A stretch of DNA of 64,000 nt, from the NCBI GenBank assembly GCA_907163345.1, contig CAJQUN010000003.1, positions 6,428,821 through 6,492,820 of the forward strand, in the 5' to 3' direction. Every line of letters begins with the position of its first letter. Position 1 is the stretch's first letter. The DNA is from Haberlea rhodopensis (Eukaryota; Streptophyta; Magnoliopsida; Lamiales; Gesneriaceae). Made by a program: the position numbers and the translations under genes. The notes under the pieces are model-generated. The model saw only the letters and a list, made by a program, of their open reading frames with translations. It made no database searches and was not told where the DNA came from. Shown piece after piece: positions 1 to 11,659 of this stretch.

Positions 1-2
1 AC

Positions 3-356
3 CTTGGGAAAGATTACAAGACGGAATGGAATTCAAGGTGGAAGGAAAGAGATATTGAATCAGATGACCACGAGTATGTTCTCAATATACATCTCAGTCA
101 GGATGTTAAACTAGAAATATCGAGCAGAATATTTTACAGCATATATTGATTCAGGAGCTGGAATATGCACTGTCAAACGTGACATCATCCGTAAAGAGGT
201 TGGTGAAAAATTACCAGCCATTGTCAGAAGAGATTTTTCCGAACAGATTCTTATTCTTAATGAAGGAGTCTAGTCGTCGAAAATCATAATCGAAGGAGCA
301 GATGGTACCCTTGGTACAAAGTCAAGACTCCACCTATTTATTTACATGATACATGA
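3..356 (+). pseudogene. Endogenous pararetrovirus, protease region remnant
   Basis: This is the left-most part of an integrated Caulimoviridae-type polyprotein. In the frame starting at base 139 a retropepsin-like active site can be read (AYIDSGAGICTVK), as in the aspartic protease that lies before the reverse transcriptase in this family. The reading frame changes near 120-138, from the frame beginning at base 3, and stops at about 271. A further stop lies at 354-356, just before the end of the protease region (LLLGNNFL, about 366-389). The copy is therefore broken by at least one frameshift and two stops. The movement and coat regions expected upstream would lie outside the window. The DSGA motif and its position before RT are seen; the family assignment is inference. 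Confidence 0.7.
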
Positions 357-1403
357 ACTGATCTGCTGCTAGGAAATAATTTTCTACAGACATTCAAATG
401 GTTTACACAAGAGAACGAGACAAGGAGGCTTATTTTCACAACCCTTTGTCATCATACGATTATTGTCCAGCGACTACGGGAGGCGTTTCATAGAAAATTC
501 CCCATTAGTTTTCGCAGCAAGCATGGTGAAGAAGGAAAACTTCGACACCCAAAGATGAAGGATCATCGGAATTTTGGTGAAGCAATCCTTCAGTTTCGAC
601 AACAAGGTACTAGTGAAAAGGATTCACAAACTTTTGACTGGGTTAATACTAAGTCTTTCAGAGAACATGATGAGGAAGGAGTTACTCCAGAAACCCTGTT
701 GTTTCTAAAAAAAACATTACAAGATGAAGTTCCACAACCTGAAACTACCCCCGAAGAGCAAATCACTCTAGAGGATGTGAAAAAGAAGATTCGGAGGAAC
801 TACAACGAGGATCAGCTGGCATGGTGGAATAAGAATGAGCTCAAAGCTACTTTGAAGGTGAAAGCTGGAAAAGAAAATGAGTTTGTTAGTTTCAGACCAA
901 TCCCCATGAATATGGAGGATGGGATGGATATGCAGATAATACTTAAGGAACATTTGGACCTTAAGTTAATCTCAGCAAGTGTTTCTCCATATAGCAGTCC
1001 AGGATTTCTTGTTCGGAATCATGGAAAAATCAAAAGAGAAAAGCCAAGATTAGTTATAAACTATAAAGGAATCAACGACATATTGGATTTCGATGGATAT
1101 TTTATCACAAGCAGAGAACACTTGGTAAACAATCAAGAATACCAAAGTGTTTCCAAGTTCGATTGTAAGTCTGGATTTTACCATATTAAGATAGAGGAAA
1201 CGAGCAAAAGGTTCACAGCATTTTCCACACCACAAGGACACTTCATCTGGAATGTCATGCGAATGGGATTGGCAAATGCTCCCCAGATATATCAAAGGAA
1301 GATGGACAATCTTTTCAAAGATTACTTCAGCTTCATGTTCGTGTATATTGACGATATCCTCATTGCGTCAAGAAACATGAAAGAACATCTTAAACATTTG
1401 TAA
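357..1403 (+). pseudogene. Endogenous pararetrovirus, reverse transcriptase
   Basis: This is an open stretch without stops; the first ATG is at 555. It encodes the end of the protease region, a linker, and the RT fingers and palm. Recognisable blocks in order are SPYSSPGFLV, KPRLVINYKGIND, FDCKSGFYHIKIEE, TAFSTPQGHFIWNV and the catalytic block FVYIDDILIAS. The pattern (PQGHF.WNV, NAPQIYQRKMDN) fits Caulimoviridae better than Ty3/gypsy RTs. In an intact virus this enzyme copies the pregenomic RNA into DNA. Here the frame ends right after the palm (KEHLKHL, stop 1401-1403) and the connection domain continues only in other frames, so the copy is dead. The genus cannot be fixed by eye; a Florendovirus-like member is a guess. 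Confidence 0.85.
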
Positions 1404-2145
1404 ATCTTTTCAGATGTTTGTTACAAGGAATGATTAGTGCTCTCCGAAAGGAACGCAGTAATTGCCACAAGACAAATCGAGTTCCTTGGAATTGAGATCG
1501 ATGAATCGTCTTGCAGAATCATATTATTGAGAAAGTGCAATTATATTCTGATGACCTCAAGAATTTAAAGCAACTTCGCAGTTTTCTGGGAGTTGTTAAT
1601 TTTGCTGAGATGTTTATCAATAACCTAGCAAACCACATGAAAGTGTCCAGTCCACTACTCGAAAAGGATGTTAAGTTCGAGTGAATGAAGATCACAGACA
1701 AGCTGTCAAACAGCTTAAAGAAGTTTGTAGGCAACTACCAAAGCTTGCAATTCCAAACGACGAGGATGAACTGATATTATACACAGATGCCAGTGATCAT
1801 TGGTGGGCTGCAGTACTCATGAAGGTCACACCAGGTGGAGAATTGACATGCAGATATTGCAGTGGTATATTTGACAGCAGCAAAGTTATCTGATGGCACA
1901 TCAACGAGAAGGAGTTCTTTGCATTTCGAAAGGCTTTTAAAAAAATTGCCACTATTTCTACTTGCAAAGAAATTTATTCTTGAAAAAATATAATACTAGT
2001 ACTAAGTCTTTTCTGAAAAATAAAATTGAATCAAAACCAGAAAAAGGCTAGACTTTTAAGATGGCAAGCTGAATGCCAATATTATGGTTATGATATTGTC
2101 ATTGTGAAATCTGATAAAATGTTCTTGCAGATTTCCTAACATGAG
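1404..2145 (+). pseudogene. Endogenous pararetrovirus, RNase H remnant
   Basis: This continues the RT region in several frames. An RNase H core is readable at 1681-1893 (LILYTDASDHWWAAVL, then CRYCSGIF). A TGA follows, and the same frame then gives WHINEKE. A last block at about 2045-2140 (RLLRWQAECQYYGYDIV) is the usual end of a caulimovirid RNase H. Multiple stops and frame changes between 1404 and 1680 show long decay. RNase H would normally remove the RNA strand after reverse transcription. Confidence 0.75.
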
Positions 2146-2306
2146 ATAGTTGGACACATTGCTAGCGATACCCTCGAATGAGTTAGGCATCTTAGGGAAA
2201 ACCTGGAAATCCTGTAACGAGATTTTGGGACTCTTTGACTCAATGCTGAAGTCGCAGGACGACTACAGCAGGAAGATCGGGATTTAGTTTCCGGTCATAT
2301 ACGAGA

Positions 2307-2849
2307 TTGTCTTCAGGCCCAAGAACGCTTGGACGAAGTCTTGAGGGGGCCTATCTTCCATGCCGCATCTCCAACGATGCAAAAAGGGTGTTTATAGAAC
2401 GAGGCTCATCTATCCCGAAGACAAGGGATTCACATACCCCTGTCACAGGTGCTGCAGATGATGCATTACTTGAGGATGTACAAGATGTAGCGAATGTTGA
2501 GGGTCAGGTTTCATCACAATCTGAACCTTCATGGCAACACAGCACCTATGGGGTAAAAGAAGGAGAGTTGAACCTTAGGCCACAAACAGGCACGTCCAGG
2601 GTTCAAATTAACGAGGATTTAGTTTCTTCTACTATGCAGGATTACCAACGTACTAGGGAGAAACTGATTACCAGACGGAGTATCAACCCAAACAAAACAA
2701 TTGTTGATATATCTGGAAAATATCCAAGGGTTTGGATGAAACCAGGTAGCAATTCAAACGAGGTACAAGAATGGTATAATTTTGGAGCTCTAGCTTCGGT
2801 TTACAATGTTGCACCAACATTCTCTGAAATCTCCAAATTATCAAAATAG
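2307..2849 (+). pseudogene. Pararetroviral downstream ORF, left part
   Basis: This 180-codon open frame follows the RNase H region on the same strand. I do not recognise a catalytic motif. The middle is polar and low in structure (residues about 40-130); the last 60 residues look folded (EVQEWYNFGALASVYNVAP). It stops at 2847-2849, a few codons before an LTR retrotransposon that begins at 2861. Coding-like sequence of the same kind resumes just past that element at 11193, so this is one viral ORF split by the insertion. By position it corresponds to the ORF after the polymerase in some Caulimoviridae. Its function is unknown. Confidence 0.5.
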
Positions 2850-2860
2850 ATCAGAGAAGT

Positions 2861-4322
2861 TGATAAGTTTGATTTTTACACTTAATATGATATATGATTA
2901 AGGGTGTGTTTGTAGTGATTCCTGGAAATATTACGCTTTTTGGTATATATTTGTATATTTCAGAAATCCAGGTCCAAATGCATAAAAATGGAGGAATAAA
3001 GCTTAAAATGATGAAAAAGGACCAAATCGAGCATACACGGAAAATGAGGGACGTAAGTGCAAAATGTTAAAAATCATACTAGAGATCCATCGGTATAACT
3101 AGGCGATCGATCGCCTCAGAATAGTGCACATTTGCGATCGATTGGTAAAGATCAACGATCGATCGCCGCTTTGGAAATTTTGAAAAATAAAATCAGAATA
3201 GTTTGGCGATCGATTGGCACATTGTCGCAATCGATCGCCAAACCCGAAAAACTCAAGATTTCCTTCCTTATCAAGCTATTTTGTGTCCAAAGAATGGATG
3301 ACTCCTCTAACACAATATATAGAAGATTTCAGACGAAATTAAGGACTCTTGGCTCATAATTGACCTACAATACACAGCCTACATCACTCATCATCCTCTC
3401 CAACCATCCATACACCATAATGATTGAAGAGAAGACGCATCGGACGAGACAGGACGACGGAGCAATGCAAGGACTCAACGCCTCTCGTTATTTCTGTATT
3501 TCCGAACTTAGTTTGTTTCTATTTGATTTCATTAAGCTTTTGATGCTGGAAAACATGATTTTGCATTTGATTTTGAATATGTTTCTAGGCTAAGTTTTGT
3601 TGTCAAGACTTAGGAGATCCCATGTTTTGAACCCACAATTTTAATTAAGTTTTGATTGATTCTTACAATTTCTTTGAGTTTAATTTATTGTTGTTCATGC
3701 TTTCAATGGATTAATATCCTTGATTGGTTATTTATTGTGATTGAATTGACCATATGAGATTGCTATACGATTTAGTAAATTAAACCGTGGATTTCAAACT
3801 AAGATCGAAAGATAAAGTCAAATACACGTGTGATAGCAATAGATTTACCAAAATCGAAGGCTAGAAGTTTTCATAAATTGACATATAATATTGAGTGTTA
3901 AATAAGTGCATGATCATTGCCTTATTGCAACATTAGTATTAGATTTGTTATAGCTGGATCAAGGTATAACAAGTGCATTAGGAAAACTCGTCATATTAGA
4001 ATGTTTGAATTCGATTCTTAACTATAGGCGAATTGTGGGGATTGCATGGGTGAACCGAAAGTCTTGATAATTGTTTCTTTTGATTCTAATATTATTCGTT
4101 CTTGTTGCTGGGTTAATTATTGAGTTAATTTGTCACTTTATTTTATTAATCACAACCAATTTTCGTAGACTAAATATAGTTAAACTAGTTGAATTTTGTA
4201 TTTATTTCCTAGTCCTCGTGTGTTCGACACTCATACTTTTAAAATCATTATACTAAAACTTGACACCGTGCACTTGTTGTACATAATCGCTACACTGAAA
4301 AATACTAAAATAATAGCGATCA
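2861..4322 (+). repeat. Left LTR of the Athila/Tat-like element
   Basis: It matches 9728-11192 nearly throughout, with scattered substitutions and small indels. It contains the motif GCGATCGATCGCC in several positions (about 3105-3240), and begins TGATAAG and ends GATCA. The differences between the two LTRs indicate an insertion that is not recent. Short open frames within it (for example 4071-4256) are also partly present in the other LTR and have no coding look. Confidence 0.92.
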
Positions 4323-4327
4323 TGTTT

Positions 4328-4345
4328 TGGCGCCGTTGCTGGGGA
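4328..4345 (+). other. Primer binding site (tRNA-Asp type)
   Basis: TGGCGCCGTTGCTGGGGA lies five bases after the left LTR. It is complementary to the 3' end of plant tRNA-Asp with one mismatch, the primer used by Athila/Tat elements. This supports both the clade and the plus orientation. Confidence 0.88.
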
Positions 4346-4727
4346 CTAATTTTAATAATATCAGACGAGATTAGTTGACTGTAATTTAGTCATCTATTTT
4401 GTTTAATTTTTGATTTTTTTTCCTTTCCTCTCCACTCTTCTACTGTTTTTTTTTTTTGGTTGATTGTTACAGGGTATTATCTCTTGGTGCATGCTCAGGA
4501 ATGGCAACCCTACACTTGAGCCTTTTGACCCTGAGATGGAATGCACATGTCAAAGGACGCTAAGGCAAGCAAGAGCACTAATGGCTAATAACTAGGAGAT
4601 TCCATTACCACCAGTTGCAAGATCACTCCTGGACTACACCCACCCTGCATTCCAGGGATCATTGTCGAGTGTCATGAGACCAACCATACAGGCTAACAAT
4701 TTTGAGATCAAACATGCTATCATATAG

Positions 4728-5546
4728 ATGATCCAACATTCGGTCCAGTTTGGGAGAGCAGCTACTGATGATCTCAACGCCCACATCTCAAACTTCTTGG
4801 AGATTTATGATACCTTTAAACATAATGGCTTTACTGACGATGCCATCAGGTTACGTTTGTTTCCCTTCTCTTTACGTGATAAAGCTAAATCTTGGTTACA
4901 ATCGTTGCCTGCAGGTTCTATTACTATGTGGGATGGAATGGCACAATTGTTCTTATCCAAATTCTTTCCACCATCCAAGACGCCAAGATGCACAATGGCA
5001 TCACAACTTTTGCTCAATACGATCCAGAGACACTGTACGAGGCTTGGGAATGCTTCAAGGATCTACGACGGAGATGCCCACATCATGGCCTCCCTATCTG
5101 GCTGCAGGTACAACGTTTTATAACGGTTTATTTTCTGATAACAATTCTATGATTGATGCAGCAGCAGGAGGTACTATGATGAGGAAGACGCCCGACGAGG
5201 CTTATACGCTGTTGGAGGAGATGGCTGCTAATAGTTGTCAATGGCAGTCCGAAAGGAACGTGCCAAAGAAGCAAGTCGGATTGCATCAAGTGAGTGAAGT
5301 CACTGCCCTAGCTGCCCAGTTGGAAGCGTTGAACAAGAAGATTGATAGTTTGAGCATGCATGCAATGCAAGTTCAAACTGTTACATACGAGCTTTGTCAA
5401 GGAGGACATCCGAGCACGGAATGCCAAGTAGGTAACCCTTTCGTTACAACTAATGAAACTGTTAACTTTGTAGGGAACCGACCACCACCGACCTACCCTT
5501 ACCGAACTATCCCCAACCACCACCGAGGTATGCACCAAAGCCAAGC
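4728..5546 (+). pseudogene. Athila-type gag, frameshifted
   Basis: Three overlapping frames together spell a gag protein. The first (4728-4975) gives NAHISNFLEIYDTFK, DAIRLRLFPFSLRDKAKSWL and FLSKFFPPSKT. The second (about 4995-5120) gives LYEAWECFKDLRRRCPHHGL. The third (about 5105-5490) gives MIDAAAGG, the EEMAAN block and a degenerate zinc knuckle (ELCQGGHPSTEC). These are the typical capsid blocks of Athila elements. At least two frameshifts, near 4975 and 5105, break it. Confidence 0.85.
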
Positions 5547-6053
5547 ATGGAGGAGCTGCTAACCAAGTCCATATCATCGGCTGAAACGAGGATGAACAAT
5601 CATGACGCGTCGATAAAGAACTTGGGAGTCCAAATGGGACAACTAGCAAAAATCGTAGCTGGACGAGCACAAGGATCATTGCCTAGTGACACTGAGACAA
5701 ATCCTAGGGAGAAAGTCCATGCTATCACATTGAGAAGCGGAAAGGAGGTCGATGAGTAGAAGGATGCCCACATTGAGTTGAAAGGAGAGGCGGACATCAA
5801 GCAAGAAGAGGAACAAACACGCGACAAAGGTAAGTCTACTAAGACCCCTAGACCCATCACACCTGCTAAGGTAGATATCTCACCTCCATTCCCCGCTGCA
5901 TATAAGAGCGCAAAGTTAGATGCTAAATTTGCTAAGTTTTTAGATTTGATAAAGAATCTTCATATTGAGATGCCTTTCATTGATGCTATTCGGCACATGC
6001 CAAATTATGCTAAGTTTGTAAAGGAGATTCTGTCAAAAAAGCGGAGACTGTGA
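5547..6053 (+). pseudogene. Athila-type gag C-terminal region
   Basis: The frame 5547-5759 carries the block QMGQLAKIVAGRAQGSLPSD followed by REKVHAITLRSGKE, which in Athila elements links gag to the protease. A TAG at 5757-5759 interrupts it, and the reading continues at 5778-6053 with a charged linker and the block KFAKFLDLIKNLHIEMPFID. It stops just before the protease. Confidence 0.8.
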
Positions 6054-6062
6054 GAGTATGAT

Positions 6063-6500
6063 ATGATAAACTTAACCGAGGAGTGTTATGTTGTTATTCA
6101 AAATGATTCACCTCCAAAGTTAAAAGATCCAGGGAGTTTCACTATACCTTGCAAAATCAATTCTAAATCTTTTAATAAATCTTTATGTGATTTGGGGTCA
6201 AGTGTCAATTTAATGCCTTTGTCTGTGTACAGGAAGCTGGGCTTAGGAGAGCTCAAAGCGATTAATGTTTCACTGCAGATGACGGACAAGTCCATCAAGT
6301 ACCCTCATGGGATAGTGGAGGATGTACCGGTCAAGGTTGATAAATTCACCATTCCGGTGGATTTTATCGTGTTGGACATAACTGAAGATGCAGACATGCC
6401 TCTGATTCTAAGAAGAGCGTTCCTAGCTACTGGAAGGGCATCGATTGATGTCCAAGAAGGGAAGTTGATCCTCCGAGTAGGGGGATCAAGTTACTTTTGA
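6063..6500 (+). pseudogene. Athila-type aspartic protease
   Basis: An intact 145-codon frame for a retropepsin-like domain: DPGSFTIPCKINSKSF, then the active-site block SLCDLGSSVNLMPLSVYRKL, then IPVDFIVLD. In this clade the catalytic triplet reads DLG rather than DTG/DSG, as here. RT should follow directly, but sequence homology to the element is lost after about 6610, where an unrelated LTR fragment begins. Confidence 0.82.
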
Positions 6501-6618
6501 CATATTCAAAGCTTTGAACACTACACGCACTGAGCACCGATGTTTTAGTATCAATATAATTGATACACTGTCTGTAGATGCGATGCAGGTTAAGAGTGTT
6601 GAGCCTTAAACGCATGGT

Positions 6619-7764
6619 TGTGTTTAATGCTTTAATTTATCTCCGGATTATTTTGAGTTTGATGATCAACAAAACTTGTGTTTGTTATACTAATGTGTGT
6701 ACTTAGTGTGCAGATTAATTGATTAAAAAGTGGATTAAATGAAGAAAATCGAATGTGCAAAATGTGGACTGGATCGCCCCAGGCGATGGTGATCATCGCC
6801 CCAGGCGAGGCAACGCCATGCACATCGACTGGAGTTCGCCCGAGGTGATGCGTTGATCGCCTGAGGCGATGGCTGCTTCGTTTGAGGCGATGAAAGATTT
6901 TGAGCTGCTGAGGCTACGGCATTGATTTGTGCAATTGATCGCCTGAGGCGATCGACCCATCGCCTGAGGCGATGTGTGATTTGTGCTGACCGTTGGGGCG
7001 CGGCGATGGTGATCGCCTGAGGCGATGTCCGAGGCGATGCACGAGTGATTTCAGCCTTATGTGTAGCAACGGCTAGTAGGAGCCTAGGGGGCCTCCTACA
7101 CCATAAATATTGATGCTTTGGAGCATTTTGAAGATAAGAAACAAGCCTACAAACTTCATCAAAGCTTTGCTAATTCAAATTTCAAATAGCATTGCAATCT
7201 CCATACATTGTTGTATTGGAGTTTGTAATTCATTTCTTTTGATAGAGTCTTGTGTTCTTTGTATTGTTACACCGTGAAGGTGTTGTTGATTTATTTGTAA
7301 GGTCCTCCAACACCAAAGCAAGTTGGAAATTGTAAAGTCATTAACAAGTAAAGTTGGTGCATGTGTTGTGGCTATCCTTGGAGCCCTTAAGGCCAAGAAG
7401 ACTCGTGAAGAGTGTTGTGCTCGTGAAGAGCTTTGTGAACTCGGGAAGAGTTGTATTGTGGCTAACTTGGAGCCCTCAAGGCCAAGATCATTTGTTCTAG
7501 TGGAACCTCGGTTGGAGGTTATCTAACCGGGAAGAGGAGACGTGGGTGATTCATCGCCGAACTTCTATAACAAATATCCTTGTCATTTACCGCTTTATTT
7601 CATTACGCATTGATTTATTTATTTACTTCTTCATTTCTTTTATTTATCGATTGACTTAACCTTCCACAAGCGCAAACTCTTTTATTTTGCAAACTCATTT
7701 TAAAAAGCTAAAGTAGCCAATGAATCTCATTCACCCCCCCCCCCCCCCCTCCCCCCATTCCATT
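6619..7764 (+). repeat. LTR fragment of a second retrotransposon (copia/SIRE-like)
   Basis: This replaces the RT-integrase core of the Athila element. It starts near TGTTTAATGC, followed by a block with TTTGATGATCAACAAAAC, typical of the start of SIRE-like LTRs. It ends with CTCATTCACCCC and a pure C run (about 7734-7750), like the sequence that follows such LTRs in intact elements. GC-rich clusters of ATCGCCTGAGGCGAT occupy about 6770-7045. I found no clear target duplication, and the exact borders are uncertain. Confidence 0.55.
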
Positions 7765-7789
7765 CCAACAAAGAGGGAGAAGAAAGTGG

Positions 7790-8049
7790 AGGTCACACCG
7801 AAAGCCCATCAAGGAGGAGGCTTCCGTGAAGGTGACTCAGCTCAAATGAATAGGAAAAGGATGCGACTATTTCCATGGAAGTCTGACGCACCATGGGCTG
7901 GACCGTTCAAAGTTGTCGATGTTCTACCATTCGATACCTTCAAACTGAGAGATGACCACGGGGCACTATTCACTGTGAAAGAAAAGTGGTTACGACGTTA
8001 CCACACGGAAGACAAAAAATCGTCCCCCACTGGCCCTTGCGGCACTTGA
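7790..8049 (+). pseudogene. Athila-type integrase C-terminal end
   Basis: In the frame 7720-8049 the part after the C run reads GGFREGDSAQMNRKRMRLFP, then WAGPFKVVDVLPF and FKLRDDHGALFTV. This resembles the C-terminal integrase segment of Athila elements (FKEGDQV..., RLKLFPGKLKSRWSGPF). The catalytic core with its DDE residues is absent because of the deletion upstream. Confidence 0.7.
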
Positions 8050-8054
8050 GCCTA

Positions 8055-8452
8055 CATGGTAAAAAGTACAGCTTGAGACTATAAATCAAGAACTTTTTCT
8101 TATCCTTTTGCTTTGTTTTTGGTTTGTTTTTGTTTTGATTATGGTGAGAGACTCCATGCATGATGTGACGTGTTCCAACACTATACCCCACGAGATGACG
8201 AGGAATTGGACGACGATCACTGAAAGTCTTTGTCAAAGGTAAATGCTTTATCTCATGGTAAAAAGTACAGCTTGAGACTATAAATCAAGAACTTTTTCTT
8301 ATCCTTTTGCTTTGCTTTTGGTTTGTTTTTGTTTTGATTATGGTGAGAGACTCCATGCATGATGTGACGTGTTCCAACACCATACCCCACGAGCTGACGA
8401 GGAATTGGACGACGATCACTGAAAGTCTTTGTCAAAGGTAAATGCTTTATCT
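8055..8452 (+). repeat. Tandem duplication, 199-bp unit, inside the Athila element
   Basis: The block starting CATGGTAAAAAGTACAGC at 8055 is repeated at 8254 with only a few changes, giving a period of 199 bp. It is a simple duplication in the noncoding part after the integrase. Confidence 0.9.
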
Positions 8453-9727
8453 CATTTCCAGGACCATTACATTGAGGGCAATACATGAATTATGTTTGGG
8501 GGAGTGCATTACTGTGTCATGTTTTTTTCATTGGAATTGTATCGTTTCTCGAGCACCAACAAATTTTTTTCTTCAAAATGAGTTCAATTAGAGAGAAAAG
8601 AATGAATCATAGTAGTGGTCTATATTCCATGATGATATTAATCTCACTATGCATGTCAACTTGAGTTTTGATGATTGTAAAACTTGTTTGTGAATATCTT
8701 GTTTTGAGTAGCATGTCAAAGATGAGCAATATAATGAGCACTTTTGAGTCATAATCTTGTGAATTGCATTTGAAGTAGTAATAATCTTTGTGAACTTGAT
8801 GATTTGTTTTTGAGCATCTTAGAGTACCTTAGAACCTATTTGTTGATGGCACTTTGAGGCGAAATTTTATAGTTATGAACTTGACACGGAAATGATTAAG
8901 GCGATCTTTGGACCGTTTGAGCCTTTCAAGCTTACCATGATATATATCAATCTCTAGCCTCCCATTTTGAGCTTTATTGAAAAAGAAAGGAGTATGTTTA
9001 AGATATTATTAGCCCCAATTCAATATTTTTTGGCAACTCGTTATACCCACCTACTTTTGAGCTTAAATTGAAAAACAATTGATCATTACTTAAAGGGAGT
9101 ATAATGAATCTCATTAGATGCACATAGTTGCTATATTTTGATGAGCTTATTGTTGAAAATTTTGATGAACGAGAAAAGAAAAGAATAAAAAAAGACTTGA
9201 GAAAAAAAATATCCAACTAAGACCCAAAGTGGCCAAGGCTAAAGGAAAAAGAAGAGAAGCTCAATTTTATTCTAGAAACATGAACATTACATGTTTATAC
9301 TCTCTTCTTTGTGATATCCTATCTTTTCTTTGAAGCCAACACCTAGGCCTAACTTTACAACCTTAAAAGACCTATTGATCCAAGTTGAGGGAGTGACTAC
9401 ATTAGTGGAGAAGTGTTTGAAAATAGGACTATGGGGTGCTCAAAGATAATCTTACTTTTCATTTACTAGCATGATTTGATCTATGAAAATTGCATGAAAC
9501 TTGAAAATGACTATAACACGCACGCTATTCTGATTTGGAGACATGTTGTTTGATCTAGGGGAAAACACAACGTGTTGAACATTCCAATTGACTTTTGTTT
9601 GTCTTTAAGTGAGATGTCTGAGTTTACTTGATTGACTGTGAATTGGTTTATTTGAATCTTCAATATTGAACTCTACTTTGTGATCTTATTTCTTACTCGA
9701 GACGATCAAGTTTAAGTTTGGGGGAGT
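8453..9727 (+). other. Noncoding 3' region of the Athila element with polypurine tract
   Basis: I see no open frame with coding character here. Athila elements often carry an env-like ORF or long noncoding DNA at this place. The segment ends with the purine-rich AAGTTTGGGGGAGT (9714-9727) directly before the right LTR, the site where plus-strand synthesis would start. A similar TTTGGGGGAG lies at about 8491-8500. Confidence 0.7.
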
Positions 9728-11192
9728 TGATAAGTGTGATTTTTACACTTAATTTGATATATGATTAGAGGTGTTTTTGTAGTGATTCCTGGAAAATATT
9801 ATGCTTTTTTGGTATATATTTGTATATTTCAGGAATCCAGGTCCAAATGCATAAAAGTTGAGGAATTAAAGCTTAAAATGATGAAAAAGGACCAAACCGA
9901 GTATACACGGAAAAGGAGGGACGAAAGTGCAAAATGTTAAAAATCAGACTAGCTATCGATCGGTATAATCAGGCGATCGATCGCCTCAGAACAGTGAATA
10001 TTCACGATCGATCGGGAAAGATCAGCGATCGATCGCCGCTTTGGAAATTTTGAAAAATAAAATCAGAATAGTTTGGGGATCGATCGGCATATTGTCGCGA
10101 TCGATCGCCAAACCCGAAAAACTCGAGATTTCCTTCCTTATCAAGCTATTTTGTGTCCAAAGAATGGAGGACTCCTCTAACACAATATATAGAAGATTTC
10201 AGATGAAATTAAGGACTCTTGGCTCATAATTGACCTACAATACACAACCTCCATCACTCATCATCCTCTCCAACCATCCAAACACCAATGATTGAAGAGA
10301 ATACGCATGGAAGAGATGGGATGACGAAGCAACGCAAGGAGTCAACGCCTCTCGTTATTTTCGTATTTCCGAACTTAGTTTGTTTCTATTTGATTTCCTT
10401 ATGCTTTTGATGTTGGAAAACATGATTTTGCATTTTATTTTGAATATGTTTCTAGGCTAAGTTTTGTTCTCAAGACTTAGTGGATCTCATGTTTTGAACC
10501 CACAATTTTAATTGAGTTTTAATTGATTCTTACAATTTCTTTGAGTTTAATTTATTGTTGTTCATGCTTTCAATGGATTAATATCCTTGATTGATTATTT
10601 ATTGAGATTGAATTGACCATAGGAGATTGCGATATGATATAGTAAATTAAACCGTGGATTTCAGACTAAGATCGAAGATAAAGTCAAATACATGTGTGAT
10701 AGCAATAGATTTACCATAAACGAAGGCTAGAAGTTTTCATCAATCGACATACAATATTGAGTGTTAAATAATTGCATGATCATTGCCTTATTGCAATGTT
10801 AGTATAAGATTTGTTATAGCCAGACCAAGGTATAACAAGTGCATTAGGAAAACTCGTAACCTTAAAACGTTTGAATTCGATTCTTAACTATAGGCGAATT
10901 GTGGGGGATTCCATGGGTGAACCGAAAGTCTTGATAATTGTTTTTTTTATTCTAATCTTATTCGTTCTTGTTGCTGGGTTAATTATTGAGTTAATTTGTC
11001 ACTTTAGTTTATTAATCACAACCAATTTTCGTAGGCTAAATAAAGTTAAACTAGTGGAGTTTGGTATTTATTTCCTAGTCCTCATGGGTTCGACACTCAT
11101 ACTTTTAAATTCATTATACTAAAACTTGACACCACGCACTTGCGGTACATAATCGCTACACTGAAAAATATTGTTTAAAATAATAGTGATCA
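9728..11192 (+). repeat. Right LTR of the Athila/Tat-like element
   Basis: It begins TGATAAG after the polypurine tract and ends GATCA, followed by the target duplication GAAGT. It aligns with the left LTR over its whole length. The GCGATCGATCGCC motifs are kept at about 9970-10110. Confidence 0.92.
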
Positions 11193-11659
11193 GAAGTTGT
11201 TCACGAGACATGGGCCAATAATCCACATTTGGCTCGAGGAAATATTTTGGAGTTGTATTTTTTCAGTGCCGCTCCAGAACCAGCAAAGAAAGGTTTTATT
11301 GAAGCTTTTCATTTTATCAAGCTCAGACGAGCATATGGGAATGCCTTAAAAAATATAAATATGCAGCTACAGAGGACGCACCATTATTAGTTGGAGCAAT
11401 CACCGAAGATGAAGCTTCAATAAGACGAGCATGGGGTCTTTGGGTTTGTCTAATAGAAATGGACAAAGTCAAATACTCATTCAAGTTCTTTCAAAATTCA
11501 GCTAATGAAACTTTCATGCTGAATTCCAAGATAGGAACAACAACAAGATTTGCCAAAGAGCTCTTCGAAATAAAAGGAAGAATTCTTTGGGAGAACAAGA
11601 TTCCGGCAAGCAAAGAAACTTGCCAGAAATTCTGCAACATGGCACATATTGGCCGATGA
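11193..11659 (+). pseudogene. Pararetroviral downstream ORF, right part
   Basis: Directly after the target duplication a coding-like frame reads HETWANNPHLARGNILELYF and continues to a stop at about 11388. A shifted frame then carries EASIRRAWGLWVCLIEMDKV and the methionine-started stretch 11459-11659. The two frames abut, so one frameshift lies near 11370-11390. It is the continuation of the ORF at 2307-2849 that the retrotransposon split. I cannot name a function. Confidence 0.5.

Larger units (their letters stand above)
2861..11192 (+). mobile_element. Athila/Tat-like Ty3-gypsy LTR retrotransposon, internally deleted
   Basis: An 8.33-kb element with two long, highly similar LTRs (1462 and 1465 bp) that both begin TGATAAG and end GATCA. 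It is flanked on both sides by the direct repeat GAAGT (2856-2860 and 11193-11197), the expected 5-bp target duplication. A primer binding site matching the 3' end of tRNA-Asp follows the left LTR, and a purine-rich tract precedes the right LTR. Inside are remnants of gag, protease and the integrase C-terminus in the Athila order. RT, RNase H and most of the integrase are missing, replaced by a fragment of another LTR at about 6619-7764. It cannot move on its own. It sits inside the endogenous pararetrovirus and so is younger than that integration. Confidence 0.92.
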
